This document shows, piece by piece, positions 1 to 11,193 of a stretch of DNA of 64,000 nt. The DNA is taken from NCBI GenBank assembly GCA_018340375.1, contig JAFFJZ010000011.1, positions 930,001 through 994,000 of the forward strand. Reading direction: 5' to 3'. Source of the stretch: Gonatopus flavifemur (taxonomy: Eukaryota; Arthropoda; Insecta; Hymenoptera; Dryinidae). The notes below the pieces were generated by a model. That model saw only the letters and a list, made by a program, of their open reading frames with translations, made no database searches and was not told the DNA's origin. Each line of letters begins with the position of its first letter. Positions within the stretch are counted from its first letter, which is position 1. Both the position numbers and the translations under genes were made by a program.

Positions 1-1299
1 CGGGGCAGCCAAGCATAGGAGATTCATATTGGGCCAACGTTAATTGATAATAGGGATAATTGGGTTTTCTCTCAAGACTCCGCCAATACTCGTCAGAGCC
101 TGCCCAGCCTTCCGAAAATTCGCCTTGGTAAATTTTTACATGGGTAGCTGAGATAAATAAATGAATAATGATCTGCTCATAAATTTGTATACTATCCACG
201 AATTGAAGAATAAATTCCAAAAATGCCGACGTACCGTGTCCATAAAAGGGTCTGATACTCGATCCCATACCAAGAAGAAGGGAGAGAAATTCATTAGCCT
301 TAATTTTATGATAACCGTTGTTCACAGGTAATTACTGCAACTGGTAGGTACAGGTATTGTGAATGTGAATATATGAACATTCACGAATATACATATGTGT
401 GCCAACAGAAGTTTCACGATTAAATCTACTCACCAATTTAACTGTAAATAAGACGCTTCGATGAGTTTAATCGCAGTTACCAGGTTTCGATGCCTAATTA
501 AATAATTTTACATACCGACCGTATTCGCAGAATCCTACCTATTTATTGTGAGAAATCGACGAAGAAAAAACGAGTCTAACCAGGGCCATTTAAGGTGCAC
601 GTATTGATGATAAATTACGCATTTCCATAGATAAAATTCTACTCTGTCTGCGTATTTGCGAGACTGAATAGAAAAACATATATTTATATGTATTTTCTTC
701 GTTAGTTCAGCTTGAACATAAAATGCAAGATCTACGCGCCGATCTCCGATCAATAATTAGACATAGATGTAATCTATACTTTAAATTCGTTTAACTTGAA
801 AATTGAATCTATAGATACAAACCACTTCTTAGGAGTATGACTACAGCTCCGGTTGTGTTCTTTTAATTTTCCTCCATAATAATTATTATCTAATTCCATC
901 CTACCTCAAAGCCGCCGGTCTCATGAGATACCGTGAAACTCGAAGAAAGGTAAACTGTATGTGCACTTCTTTGATCGAGAGTTGATGCTTGTTTTTGCTT
1001 TACTTTTTCCTACAATTACACTTGTACTGATATCATGAGAAAAAAATAATACTTGTATAAGATTCATCGCTTCCAGATCAGACACTGAAAATCTTCATTA
1101 TTCACTACTTTTCGTTCATTTTTAAAGATATCTGTCGAGTTTAGCAAATACGTAAATAGGGGCTTTAGCGAAAATTTTTCGTCAATATAAACTGAGAAAA
1201 AAAACGCAGTGCGATTCACTCCTTGTAACGTCAATATTTGAAAGATTTTCAATTATTTCAATAAATTTCAATTTGAGTGACCCATCGTCAACACGAACA
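1..1299. other. AT-rich non-coding DNA, nothing recognised
   Basis: No coding exon, clear inverted repeat or tandem repeat was found here by eye. Short open frames (up to about 70 codons) show no recognisable protein features. Confidence 0.5.
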
Positions 1300-1362
1300 T
1301 TGGCTGATGTGATAGAGACTCAGTTTCTCACTCGCAGGACCCGGATTCAATCCTCACTCAAT
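1300..1362 (+). repeat. tRNA-like module (degenerate, SINE-like)
   Basis: TGGCTGATGTGATAGAG resembles a pol III A box and D arm; about 40 bp later CCCGGATTCAATCC resembles a B box. The T stem does not pair well, so this is not a functional tRNA. Similar modules on the minus strand occur at 11715-11772 and 18612-18680, suggesting a tRNA-derived dispersed repeat. Confidence 0.35.
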
Positions 1363-1734
1363 GAACTGGCAAGAAATAACTTTCAAAGTGCCTTTTTTCG
1401 ATAACGATAATGAGAAATTATTTGACGTATTTTCTTTTTATTATTTAAAATATGATAATACGGATAACCTCGGTCACCGGTACTGTGCCAGTATTGGGTC
1501 AGGTTTGATTTTTCACATAGAATGTTATTATTCTGACTCCTTCCCATCTCTTATGTTCATATCATATCTGAAATGTGCCGCTTGTGATACAGTGTCAGTG
1601 CTAATCGGGATACTACGTTATTTTCTCTTCACATAAAAATGATCCCTCGTATACTATGCATTCGGATTACCAGAAATAAAAATATGAATGGGTCATCGTT
1701 TCCTGTATAGAATAAGTATAAAACCAGCGTTCTT

Positions 1735-2253
1735 TCATCCGCCTGCCACCTGATTCTGACACCAATTTATCGCTATCGGAAGATCTTCAAAGAGTAGAAA
1801 AAGATCACGAGGCAGACTTGGGAAAACCACGGACCTCTTTGGTAAGAGAAAGAGTATTCCTATCGATAAAGAAAAAAAATGTAAGATTAAGGGAAAAAGA
1901 AAGTATTGGAAGGAAAAAAGAAGACTTGAAGCATGAAAATGTGGTGGTCGTGGTTTCTGCGCAAGGGTGGAACACACAACGATCCAAAGAAACTTCCCCA
2001 ATATCCTTGACGTGCACAGTGCGCTCTGGTTCTTCCAGGAGGGGCCAAAAGCAGATATTAAACTTAATATATGACCGCAATTAGACGCAGGCTTTCCCCT
2101 TCTTGTACTCTTCTTCTGCTTCTTCTTCCACGTGCCTCCATTGTACAAAGGTTGCTTGATTTCGCTGTTTGAGAATGTGCAGTATAAATTTCGCATAAGC
2201 ACAAGAGAATCGGAATTGATTCGAAGAACTAATTTTATTTTCCAGATAGTCAT
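1735..2253. other. Purine/pyrimidine-asymmetric unique region
   Basis: About 500 bp with strong AG-rich segments on the + strand. Long frames are open on both strands: 172 codons on the minus strand and 88 on the plus. The predicted proteins are low-complexity Phe/Leu/Ser or Lys/Glu and match nothing I recognise. The openness is probably caused by base skew that avoids stops. It could be a conserved non-coding element, but this is untested. Confidence 0.3.
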
Positions 2254-2754
2254 TTTAACCTAATGGTTTCAATTTATACTTGAGGTCGTGACGTATGATT
2301 GTAGTTCAAATTTTTTATGAAAATTCAATCCTTGAAAGTTTAACCCAAGTTTCAGTCACATTTACATTATGAATTTAAACTCAATCAATTTGTCACTGAG
2401 GTTTTAATTGATACGCATTTCAATTCAATTCTCACGTTAAAAGAGAAGAAGGAACGCTCTTATTGAGAGATAGTACTGTACACTGAAAACAAAATTCTGG
2501 AATAGCTAATGTTAAAAGATCAATAGCTGATGTTCGTAAAAACATCAAAGTACAGAACTCCCTGGTCCCTCTCATTGACATCAACTGCTGATGTACAATT
2601 CATTGATAGGTGACCTACCAAAGATGAATAGGGAATGAACGCAGTAGGGCACTCATTCGTGTACGGAAGTGTATTTGGTAATGTGCAGACATCTTTGAAT
2701 AGCATCTATCACATTGTTCCGTAATCTACCAGACCCGAACGTGAAGCGTCCTTA

Positions 2755-3300
2755 GGCATCAATCAACGATGTATTGGGCATTAATCAGTAATGTTTCACG
2801 TATCAACGAAAAACATGCCTACCGCGATCTGTTGATGTGCATTATTTTTAGTTTTTCCAATAATAATGGAAGCTTCGTGAGACAATTCAACATTCACTGC
2901 GATATTAAGTGTTATAGTCAAAGTATGATTATTCAATAATTCAGGCATAAAAATTGGGTTTGATGAAGAATAATGCAAGTGGAACGCCAAATCAAAGCAG
3001 TAAGTATGTTAACTCTATCACTTGATATCATCCAAGATTTCTAACATTCGTTATTTTATGCAACAAACTATAGTTTGAACTGTTTTCCATTGAATTCAAT
3101 TCATGTGTCTGAAATGATAAATAATTGTACTTTCACTGTGATTCCAACATTGTACATATCGGAAAAAAAATTGAGGTGTCTCACGAAGCTGCTGCTTAGT
3201 ATTATTGATCACTCTGGGCATTATAACACACATCAACAGATCACGCTGCGCTCGCTTTTCGTTGGTGCCTGGGGCATCACTGATTGATGTATTATAAATG
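2755..3300. repeat. Imperfect fold-back repeat, word CATCAAT/ATTGATG
   Basis: The minus strand of 2796-2990 and the plus strand of 3075-3287 translate to clearly similar peptides (NNHTLTI versus NNCTFTV, then AHQQI versus THQQI), showing a degenerate inverted duplication. ATTGATG/CATCAAC words recur from 2520 to 3300. Interpreted as an old fold-back transposon; exact ends not found. Confidence 0.5.
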
Positions 3301-3740
3301 TTCTTCCGTCAAGTACACAGTATTAGATATTGTTTCTTTGTTATTTGTAAGTGTAAGGACTGATGATGTCTTACTGATCTTTCAGCATAATAATTTTGTA
3401 ATAATTCAATTTTATTGGTTTCAACAGTTGTATTTGAAGATAAGTCCAACGTTACACATTAAAACTGAACTTTAGTTAAAATGATCTAACTTCAAGTAAT
3501 ATTGACAAGTTGTATGTATAAAAATTGTATAAAATTATGTATGTAAAGATAACTACATCAAATTATTGTCTAATTTTCATGAATCTTGCGTGTATCAGGT
3601 GCACAGAGTGTATATGAGTTTTATTGAATTAATAATCCTTTTGCGCAGGATTTGATGTGACTTTCAGATGATTTATAGACTGAGAAAAAAATTGGGAGAA
3701 TTTGCGTGCAACCAAGTACTTGAGCAACTTCAGAGCATCA

Positions 3741-3877
3741 CACTGAGAGAAGAGTTTGTTTGTGACAAAGAAGGCTTATTCATGATAAAAACACAATCAT
3801 TTGGGTCAAATAAGATTTTTTAATAGTTGACCAACCTTATTTAATTGGAATAAATTTGGAATACTTTTGTCTCAGTG
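3741..3877. mobile_element. Short MITE, CACTGAGA termini
   Basis: 137 bp beginning CACTGAGAGAAGAG and ending TTTGTCTCAGTG. The terminal inverted repeat is only about 8-12 bp. Flanks CA and TA do not form a clean duplication, so boundaries are tentative. Confidence 0.45.
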
Positions 3878-4019
3878 TAGTAAAGAATATATTAATCGAA
3901 GTAGTTTCCATGGTCAAGAAAGTCAAATGTCTCAGGACGGGTGTACACTGAATAACAAAAAGATCTATAACCAAGAAAATATTGGATCGACATAGTTCAA
4001 TCCAATATTTTTTTAATTG

Positions 4020-4740
4020 GAGATAATTCACCTCAAACGACGACGATATTTTTTCCAATCCAAGTTGTACGATATATTTTAATACCTGTGGAGCTTGATA
4101 TAAAACTCAAAACAAGGAAAAGGATACAACGAAATGAACGAAACGAATAAACGGAATACACCGTCAACTGAAGATCAGAATGATTCCCTATCGCCATTCG
4201 TACAAGCGAGACAGAATAGTTCAAAATCTAAGCATAGGAAAATCTTTCTCATCAATTTTTCTAGTCAAAATAGACAGTTCAATAATAACTTTGTGAAGAA
4301 TCAATTGGGTAGATGAGGTTTGAATTTTTTGATGGTTTCATTTCAATTGAAAATAAAATTCAGTTATGAAAGCATTTGGTATTGGGAATTGAATGGTATA
4401 CTTTAATTTTGTAACAACAGATATTTCGGAATTTTATGTTAAAGAACATCTTATGATTTCGAATGCTGTGAGAAATATTACTAATCGATGGAATGGAAGA
4501 TTTGAATAGAAAAAAAGATAGGTAAGGTGAATCAGAGTGAGATGACGCCCTTTGCCGCTTCACTACAACATGAAATAATACATGCAACCTCATTTACTCA
4601 AGGAAGATTTAAATATTGTGATTGAACCTTTATATTTCTGCTGAGTGTACGAGATCTGATGTATTACCATATGCTGTAGAGACGCAGGAAAGTGCATCAT
4701 CTCATACCGCGTTACCCTAAGTAGAGTTACATAGAAACAT
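4020..4740. other. Non-coding DNA, nothing recognised
   Basis: AT-rich sequence without clear repeats or convincing coding potential. Confidence 0.4.
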
Positions 4741-4759
4741 GCTTAGAAACCAGAGAGCT

Positions 4760-4875
4760 CCGCCTCCTGACTGCTTCGCTTCGCTCAGCAGTCCGACCCC
4801 CTTCAAAATTCGCTCCGTTCATTCTGAATAAATTGTAGCCCACGTATGCTCGCTTCGCTCGCATCTTGGACGATT
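4760..4875. repeat. GC-richer dispersed repeat with TTCGCTTCGCTC motifs
   Basis: Contains CTGCTTCGCTTCGCTCAGCAG and GCTCGCTTCGCTCGC, short palindromic GC-rich words standing out from the AT-rich background. This looks like a transposon terminus, but no matching opposite end was found. Confidence 0.35.
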
Positions 4876-5061
4876 CAGATATGCGGGGATATATGAAAAT
4901 GAACTCAACTCAAAGAATTTTCAACTGTCATTTTCAAAGAGTCTAAAACCAATTGGCTATCATTTTTCATACCATCTTCAAATAATTTAGAAACATGTTT
5001 CTAAATGACTGCAGAATTTGGACAACTGTATTGGTGAAAATGAAGCCTGGGAGGGCGACCA

Positions 5062-5118
5062 AAGCGTAAGCTAAGAGTCATTTAAGCGTAACGAAGAGTC
5101 GTTTGAGCGTAACAGAGA
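5062..5118. repeat. Short tandem repeat, about 21-bp unit
   Basis: Nearly three units of AGCGTAACGAAGAGTCGTTT-like sequence in direct repeat (AGCGTAAGCTAAGAGTCATT, AGCGTAACGAAGAGTCGTTT, AGCGTAACAGAGAGT). Confidence 0.6.
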
Positions 5119-5304
5119 GTTGGGAAACTGAGGAACGGATTGGAACATTTTCACGCTTCATTTGTTCCAATAACTACGTCCTACACTTTTGGATCCTCAC
5201 TGTAGCGTGCAGTTGTCATAACGTCAATCAGCTTCTGAAGAGTGTTCGAATGCAAAAAGGCTTACACGGGAAGATCGAGATTCTCATTCTTTTTCAACAT
5301 TTGA

Positions 5305-5705
5305 TCCCAGATTTCGATTCAGCACCCCCTAAAAACTTGCAGAACCCTTGCATGTTTTATATAAATCTGTCCACAAATGCGAAGATGACTAAATTCACGT
5401 CCACCATATTGGTTCAGCCATCTTGAATTAGTTTTCTAACTGCGGATGTGGATTTAGCACCCTCGACAACACCTAGAACCCATATTTCATGATGATCTGT
5501 CCATGAATCTCAAAATGACTACATTCACGTCCGCCATATTGGATTCGCCATTTTTAATGATCTTTTTGACGTCAGTTTCGGATCCAGCACCCTCGAATAT
5601 TCTTAGAACCCGTGTTTCCTAAGAATCTGGCTATAAATGCGAAAACGGCTAAATTCACGTCCAACACATTGGATCCGCTATCTTTGAGATGATTTTTCGA
5701 CGCTT
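5305..5705. repeat. Three-copy tandem repeat, about 130-bp unit
   Basis: AGCACC.CTCGA, AGAACCC, ATCTGTCCA, AAATTCACGTCC and CCATATTGGAT occur in the same order three times, with AGCACC starting at 5321, 5456 and 5586 (periods 135 and 130). The units are diverged. This resembles a remnant of a satellite-like or tandemly repeated transposon tail. Confidence 0.75.
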
Positions 5706-5768
5706 TCTTGTTTGATTGGATATTCCCAACAGTCTTAATTTCTCCTCATTTGTGTGGATGGAATTTTA

Positions 5769-6010
5769 CAATAAGAAAAAGTTTCATTTATAGTTGAAAA
5801 ACGTATATTTGCTTGTTGGGAAACAAATATTGCTTTGAATTGAATATATTCTGTTAGTAATGAACAAGTGATATTCAGTAGAAGTAAACGTTCGATAATA
5901 GGCAATAAATCATATTTGGCAGAATAATGATAGATTTGGGTGAAATAAATATTTATTTTCCCATAAGCGAATATACGTTTGTTAACTAAGAATAAACCTT
6001 CTTCTCAGTG
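5769..6010. mobile_element. Fold-back MITE with TA duplication
   Basis: 242 bp whose left 65 bp are an imperfect inverted copy of the right 65 bp (shared core AACGTATATTTGCTT). The right end is CTTCTTCTCAGTG; the left end is the same motif, mutated. TA flanks both ends. Confidence 0.75.
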
Positions 6011-6123
6011 TAACTTAATATTTATTTCGTCATATCTCTAACAACAAAATTTGTCTTTGAGACGTTTTGAAAGTGTTTGTTCAGTGTGAGAGTTATTACG
6101 AACTATCTAGTTTGCATCAATAC

Positions 6124-6221
6124 CCCAAGAGAACGCAAACCTTCAGGAACGTTCATTGAACGTCCGCGGACGTCTATAGGAACATTCAGTGAACGTTCCT
6201 GAATGTTTGCATTCTCTTGGG
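6124..6221. mobile_element. 98-bp palindromic element, word GAACGTTC
   Basis: Ends CCCAAGAGAACGCAAAC and its inverse GTTTGCATTCTCTTGGG. The interior repeats GAACGTTCATTGAACG and its inverse around a central GTCCGCGGAC palindrome. A nearly perfect hairpin over its whole length. No clear duplication. Confidence 0.75.
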
Positions 6222-6464
6222 ATATTATTCGATATACTGTTTACATATGAGTGCATTGCTGAGTTTTTGGAATTGTTCCTTACTCCATGTACTCTATGAG
6301 GGGGAAAGAATATCTACCTAATATACCTAATATCATACCTAATATCAGGTCCTTGAAGATTACTTTCAAGTATGACGAGAATTAACGGAAAGAAGTGGAT
6401 ATCAAATAAACTCCATGGAGAATGAGGAATTGAAAATTCATTCATCTAGTTTGATTCCAATGAT

Positions 6465-6610
6465 TTTGTACAGGTTATACCATCCACCTTTGGTAAAACC
6501 AGGCAGTGAGAAAGGTTTCCCAATGCCTTGTCAGCGGAATGGGATGGTTTTACCCTCTGGTTACCAAGGTAACCAACGATCCACCCTTCAAAGTTCAGTA
6601 ACCACCCTAC
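6465..6610. repeat. Region repeating GGTAACC / GGTTTTACC words
   Basis: CCACCTTTGGTAAAACCA, GGTTTTACC, CTGGTTACCAAGGTAACCA and GTAACCACC recur within 150 bp, giving local hairpin potential. It may be a decayed member of the word-reiterating elements. Confidence 0.4.
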
Positions 6611-6754
6611 CTATGTTCTTCTTGCAGCAATAGGCACGCTGAGAGCGACCAAAAGCATTTCACTCGGATTCACAGGGGCACATATACATTCAGTCTGAAA
6701 AAAATTCGGTCCTCTTTTATCTCAATATTGTGCAAGCTAGAAAGATTAGAAAAA

Positions 6755-6939
6755 CACTGAAAAACCTTGCGACGAGTTTGAATATGGTGAATTTCTGCAC
6801 AATTGAGTGAACTGAATATCGATCGAAGTAAATGCTTATTTGGTCATTTCAATCGATATTCAATTGACTTAACTTCGTGGTGAGATTGATCGTATGCACA
6901 CTCGCCGCGAGGTTGGCTTCACTATTTTTCATTTCATTG
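6755..6939. mobile_element. MITE, relative of the 19364 element
   Basis: 185 bp from CACTGAAAAACC to TTTCATTTCATTG. Shares TGGTGAATTTC, TATTCAATTGACT and CAACTTCG blocks, in the same order, with 19364-19545. The two copies are strongly diverged. Confidence 0.6.
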
Positions 6940-6996
6940 AAGAGATGGTAGTAAATCTTTCACATAATTCGTTCTTCTGATCTGTTCTAGTAGATG

Positions 6997-7413
6997 CACT
7001 GAGAGAAGAGCAATTTGGAGGTTCAGTAAATAGTATTATATTTGATTGATAAATCTGAATATTACTGAACTTTCAGCGATGTTTCATGAAATTTCAAGAA
7101 ACATTACTGAAATTTTGCTTTACATTACTCAGTGTTTCACAATTATTATTATTATATAATACAATATTCACGACCAAATTCGCTGTGTGTCACTCAATTC
7201 CTGAACGTTTAGTAAATGAATGATACACAGCGAATTTGATCGTGAATATTGTATTATATAATAACAATTGTAGAACAGTGAGTAATGTACAGCGAAATGT
7301 CAGTAATGTTTCTCGAAATTTCATGAAACATTGCTGAAAGTTCAGTAATATTCAGATTTATCAATCAAATATAATACTATTTATTGAACCTCCAAATTGC
7401 TCTTCTCTCAGTG
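6997..7413. mobile_element. 417-bp near-perfect fold-back MITE, TG duplication
   Basis: The left arm from CACTGAGAGAAGAGCAATTT is mirrored almost exactly by the right arm ending AAATTGCTCTTCTCTCAGTG. Arms of roughly 200 bp run nearly to the centre around 7200. The dinucleotide TG flanks each end. High arm identity implies recent origin or ongoing arm correction. Confidence 0.9.
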
Positions 7414-7639
7414 TGAATGATGTTGAACTAGTATATGCTGATACTATTAGAATTGATAAAGTACACGAAAAAAAAAAACACTTGTAAAATTTCATAAGGT
7501 CACGCAAAAACACTACGCTTCAAGCTCTTTGATTAAGACTCTCACAATAAAAATGTGTTATTATATGTTTTGCATTGGAATAAAATTATTTGTTTTTCCT
7601 TCACAAAATTTGTCTTCATTCATCGTTTTGGAGACAAAT

Positions 7640-7690
7640 AAAATATCGGTCCTTCGAAACGATCACAAAGCTTCCCTCTAACGAGAGAAT
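7640..7690. repeat. Fragment of dispersed repeat with CTTCCCTCTAACGAG motif
   Basis: CGGTCCTTCGAAACGATCAC followed by AAGCTTCCCTCTAACGAGAG matches the terminal part of the dispersed repeat seen at 20040-20310, 14185-15390 and 47230-47395. Confidence 0.6.
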
Positions 7691-7714
7691 AATTCTGCTA
7701 GGGCAGTAATACAT

Positions 7715-7833
7715 CCCTAGTGAAAATGATTATAGCGGTTGTCTAGCACCTTTCAAGGCGCTTGCGGTGAAACTAGTCACTAGAAACGGTCTTGAGACTT
7801 ACTATAAGATTGATAGAATTATTTTCACTAGAG
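7715..7833. mobile_element. 119-bp CCCTAG-type MITE, AT duplication
   Basis: Termini CCCTAGTGAAAATGAT and ATTATTTTCACTAGAG, flanked by AT on both sides. Interior has TAGCACCTTTCAAGGCGCTT, shared in inverted orientation with the 118-bp element at 41834. Length matches the copies at 10017 and 41834. Confidence 0.8.
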
Positions 7834-7886
7834 ATGTTATGAAATTTTATACATCAGCACGGTGCTCAAATTTTACGAATGCACAT

Positions 7887-8214
7887 CCCAACCAGAAATT
7901 TACAACAGGCGCAGTACTGCGCCAGTACTAGCCAAGACTGGCAGGGTACTGGCATTTGTCTGGAATGATAACGCTTTTCAGTACTGGGGATTGAGTACTG
8001 ATGCCATTATTCGCAATCAGTGCAGGGCCAGTACTGGGTTAGTACCTGGCCGGTATCAAGTCCTCAGTACTGGTTTATCAGTACAGGCATATTACTGTAT
8101 TTTTATGTATCCAGTACTGATCCCGTACGTGTTGACCAAGTGTTGGAGACCCAATACTGACACTGTACTGCACCTGTTGTCAACATTGGCATATTACGGA
8201 TTTTTCTGATTGGG
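7887..8214 (+). mobile_element. CAGTACTG element, copy 1 (intact), AT duplication
   Basis: 328 bp bounded by CCCAACCAGAAATTT and ATTTTTCTGATTGGG, with AT on both sides. The interior contains five exact CAGTACTG words and about six near-copies in both orientations. Homologous to 11238-11567 and 18054-19211 in the opposite orientation. An open frame through it (RSTAPVLAKTGRVLAF...) is conserved among copies only because the DNA is; I do not regard it as a gene. Confidence 0.9.
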
Positions 8215-9288
8215 ATTGTTTTTAATAAGAAAATTCTTCAATTTTAATGATAAATCCATCAAATCTGATGAAAAACATATGAATTTCAACAAGTTTCATA
8301 ATCAGTTCTTGAATTTGAGAATATCCTTAGATTCTATGAAATCTGACATCAATTCTTACATTAAAATCAAGGGATTTTATAACAGTAAACTAGGAAAGAA
8401 TTCGAGAAATTTGTGTTTATCTATCTGTCAATCTATCTATTCACCCATCTCAGCGACCTTTTTATAGCTTTCTCTTTGGTGAAATGTGAAAAAAAGAATC
8501 TTGTCATTCACAATAGTTGGTTTATTGTGAGGGTTGAGAAAATGCTGAGGAACAGGCAAAAAAGAAAGTTACCCTTTCATTTGAAGAAGGTACCGCACTT
8601 CTTGACTTTCTCTTAAACTACGCTAATAAGTAGAATTTGTGAATGCAAGGGTACAAAGATATTGACATTTTTTACGATTTGTCAACAATAGATTTTGCAA
8701 ACCAGGTAGACAGTCGACTCGATTTATGATGTATACACCGGGATGAATTGTATACTTACATTAACTGAATTTATTCGAACTATTAACAAATTTTATGCTC
8801 AACTGTGAACCTAATACACTGATAAAAAATGATTTTTCATGTCTAGTATTTTATTCGTTATGGAAATGTGAATTTTTTATTAAATACAACCATGATATAT
8901 TCTTCTCAAATATGGATTAAATTACTATTGAGAAATATTCATTTGACAGGGACACAAATAGCAATAAATGTTCATCAGTGCGTTGTGTCATGACACAGGT
9001 AACCATGTTTTTGACGTCCGGAGTCGATGTTTGCAATACGAGAATATTAAAAGTTCGCTGCGAAGTAACACACGACGTTTTTTACGAAGTCAAAACGTCG
9101 TCGGTTTTTCGACATAGCGATATGAGATTAGAAACCACGAAACGTAGAAGAGATACTGATCAGAGTATCCATGCGCACACTCATTAAAAGTTGACTTTTA
9201 TATGCGGATCATTGCAGAACGTGGACGGTAAAATACCCCCTCCAGTACAAATACGATCGCGTTCGACAAATTAATACTTCCCAAGCAA
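8215..9288. other. Non-coding AT-rich DNA
   Basis: No convincing gene. A CACTG-type MITE end may begin at 8816 (TA then CACTGATAAAAAATG), but the partner end was not found. GACGT-rich words occur around 9015-9100. Confidence 0.4.
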
Positions 9289-9324
9289 CACAGGAGCTTA
9301 AGGGGATTCATGACTCCCTGCAAG

Positions 9325-9494
9325 AGTTACTAGATTCCAAATTTCTCCCCCCAGTTTTCTCAGAAACGAACACATAAAATGAAAAACAATGAGTAGCTGC
9401 ATTTTTTTCAATAGCCTAAGAAGATGCACCTGCTCATTAAAATTGATTCTATTCATTGATTACTGAGAAAACTGGGGGGACAGATCTAGTAACT
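9325..9494. mobile_element. 170-bp fold-back element
   Basis: Arms AGTTACTAGATTCC with CCCCCCAGTTTTCTCAG, and the inverse CTGAGAAAACTGGGGGG with ATCTAGTAACT. It lies inside a decayed element that starts CCCAAGCAACACAGG at 9290 and contains GGCGATTCGCC-like words. Confidence 0.7.
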
Positions 9495-9893
9495 TGGCTT
9501 GTGGCGAATCGCCTTAAAAGCGCTAAGAACGTGTTTGGAAAATCCTATGAACGAGCTTAGAACTTCCGAATGAGACTGTTTCGAATATTTATGTGCTATG
9601 CACCTACATAGAATATCTTGACGAATTTATCCAAAATAGTCTCATTTGTACATTCTTTTCACATTCACTGTATCATCATAGCATATTCGAGAAGTTCTTG
9701 TGTTACTTGGGTTTGCGTCTCTGAATTACTCACGGAAAGATATAGAAATCGTCCGATTTTGCATCAACGTTTATACGGAATGGAAACGTCTGTAGAATTC
9801 ACGAATCAGATGCGGAGGACATATAGCGAACATTCATAGAGTCAGAACATAGTATATTCATAGGCCAATGTACATAGTACATACACTGTTGAA

Positions 9894-10254
9894 AATTTCC
9901 GGACAAAACTTCAAATACAAGTAACAGAAGCAATTTCCAATCACGTCATTCAAAATTTAAAGTACATGTGTATGAAATTTCAGTTACAAAATAAACATAA
10001 ATGTGTGATATAATATCCCTAGCAGAAATCACTCTAGTATTTCTCTAGGTAATTACGAGGCCTCACAAGTCCTTGCAAGTTACTTGCAAGGCCTTGCGAG
10101 GCCTAGAGAACGACTAGAGTGATTTCTACTAGGGATGGTGAAAAATCAAAAATCCAATTACTTGTGGATTAATTTTTACTTCAAATACCAAGAATTTGGA
10201 ATTTCAGTTACAAATGTGACTTAGAAATTTATGAAATTTCAAACAATTCTCAAC
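9894..10254. mobile_element. CACTGTT-type element, copy interrupted by a CCCTAG MITE
   Basis: Starts TA then CACTGTTGAAAATTTCC. GAAATTTC, CCAATTAC and ACCAAGAATTTGGAA blocks align with the uninterrupted copy at 39143-39399. A 118-bp element is inserted at 10017. The right end is approximate. Confidence 0.65.
10017..10134. mobile_element. 118-bp CCCTAG-type fold-back MITE, AT duplication
   Basis: CCCTAGCAGAAATCACTCTAG and its inverse form the two ends, with AT on each side. The interior repeats GAGGCCTC/GCAAGGCCTTGC words and folds on itself. Nested within the CACTGTT-type element. Confidence 0.85.
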
Positions 10255-10588
10255 CCTTCGACGGTCGCGGGGGATGTATTTTACACCTCAGACACTTTCT
10301 TTTCATCACTACAGTGCTGTAAAATTAAATTGAAATGCTGCCATCTTCAGTACCCCCCCAAAAAGCTCTTATAAAACAATCCCACAACTTGACAAGTACG
10401 CGCATGTATTTTCTGATAAGTTATTAAACATCAAAGTGGACTCGAGAGTAATTTATACTCCACGCGAATGCTCGTGTTGCAGTTTTGAGTATCATTTCAA
10501 TTACCGAATATGAAGTGATATTTCAATTTTTCTGCGGGTCCTTTCACTTGATTGTACTCCTTTTATCATAAAATAACAACCTTCCCAG

Positions 10589-10683
10589 GGTGCTTCGGAT
10601 TGTCTCAGGAGCTTGCTCCGGATCAATTTTTCAACGAATCAAAAAATTGATCCGGAAAAGGTCCTGAGACGATTGGAAGCACC
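10589..10683. mobile_element. 95-bp double-hairpin element, possible CCCAG duplication
   Basis: GGTGCTTC.GATTGTCTCAGGA pairs with TCCTGAGACGATTGGAAGCACC. Between them TCCGGATCAATTTTT pairs with AAAAATTGATCCGGA. CCCAG occurs at 10584-10588 and again at 10684-10688, consistent with a 5-bp target duplication. Confidence 0.65.
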
Positions 10684-11193
10684 CCCAGATAGTCCCACGC
10701 TTGTACTCCATATAACTATAACTACAGGGTGTGATTCACATAATATGTGTCAAGCATGCATGATTTCCTGCATCACGTATTGTACAATCGGATCTTGGTG
10801 TACAATTAAAACGCATATGTGTGACATAAAATTCTGAACTCATTAATTTAAGCGCAACTCAACCACAAGTTGTGGAAAAATCAGGATTCATCACAGTTTG
10901 AAGTACATATGCAGTAAAAATGCACGCCACATCTGTGTGTTGTCTTGTCCTCAAGACGTGATGCAAATGAAGTACAGATGAGCGTCATGTGGCTATCTGG
11001 GTTATCTCAACTCTCATCGAATCTGAAGTATTTTTTGATAAATAAATGAAGGATCCAACAAACTGCTCTTCGAACTCAATACGTGTGTGATCTCTTGTGA
11101 TAATTTGAATGAGATTCTGCTGATTTGAACATCCTCTCCACGGGGAGATGTCGAATGGATGCGAGAAAGATAATTCCCTCCAGTTTCAAGACA

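Noticed and set aside
1300..1362. Functional tRNA gene
   Set aside because: Boxes are recognisable but the T stem and acceptor stem do not pair, so it is at best a degenerate tRNA-derived repeat.
1735..2253. 172-codon open frame on the minus strand
   Set aside because: Low-complexity Phe/Leu/Ser product explained by strong purine/pyrimidine skew that removes stop codons. No supporting motif or splice structure.
5062..5705. CRISPR-like array
   Set aside because: Units are diverged tandem repeats without constant repeats and unique spacers, in a eukaryotic Hox locus.
7862..8209. 115-codon open frame conserved in three places
   Set aside because: Conservation follows the CAGTACTG transposon DNA itself. 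The element is non-autonomous, and other copies are interrupted or shorter.
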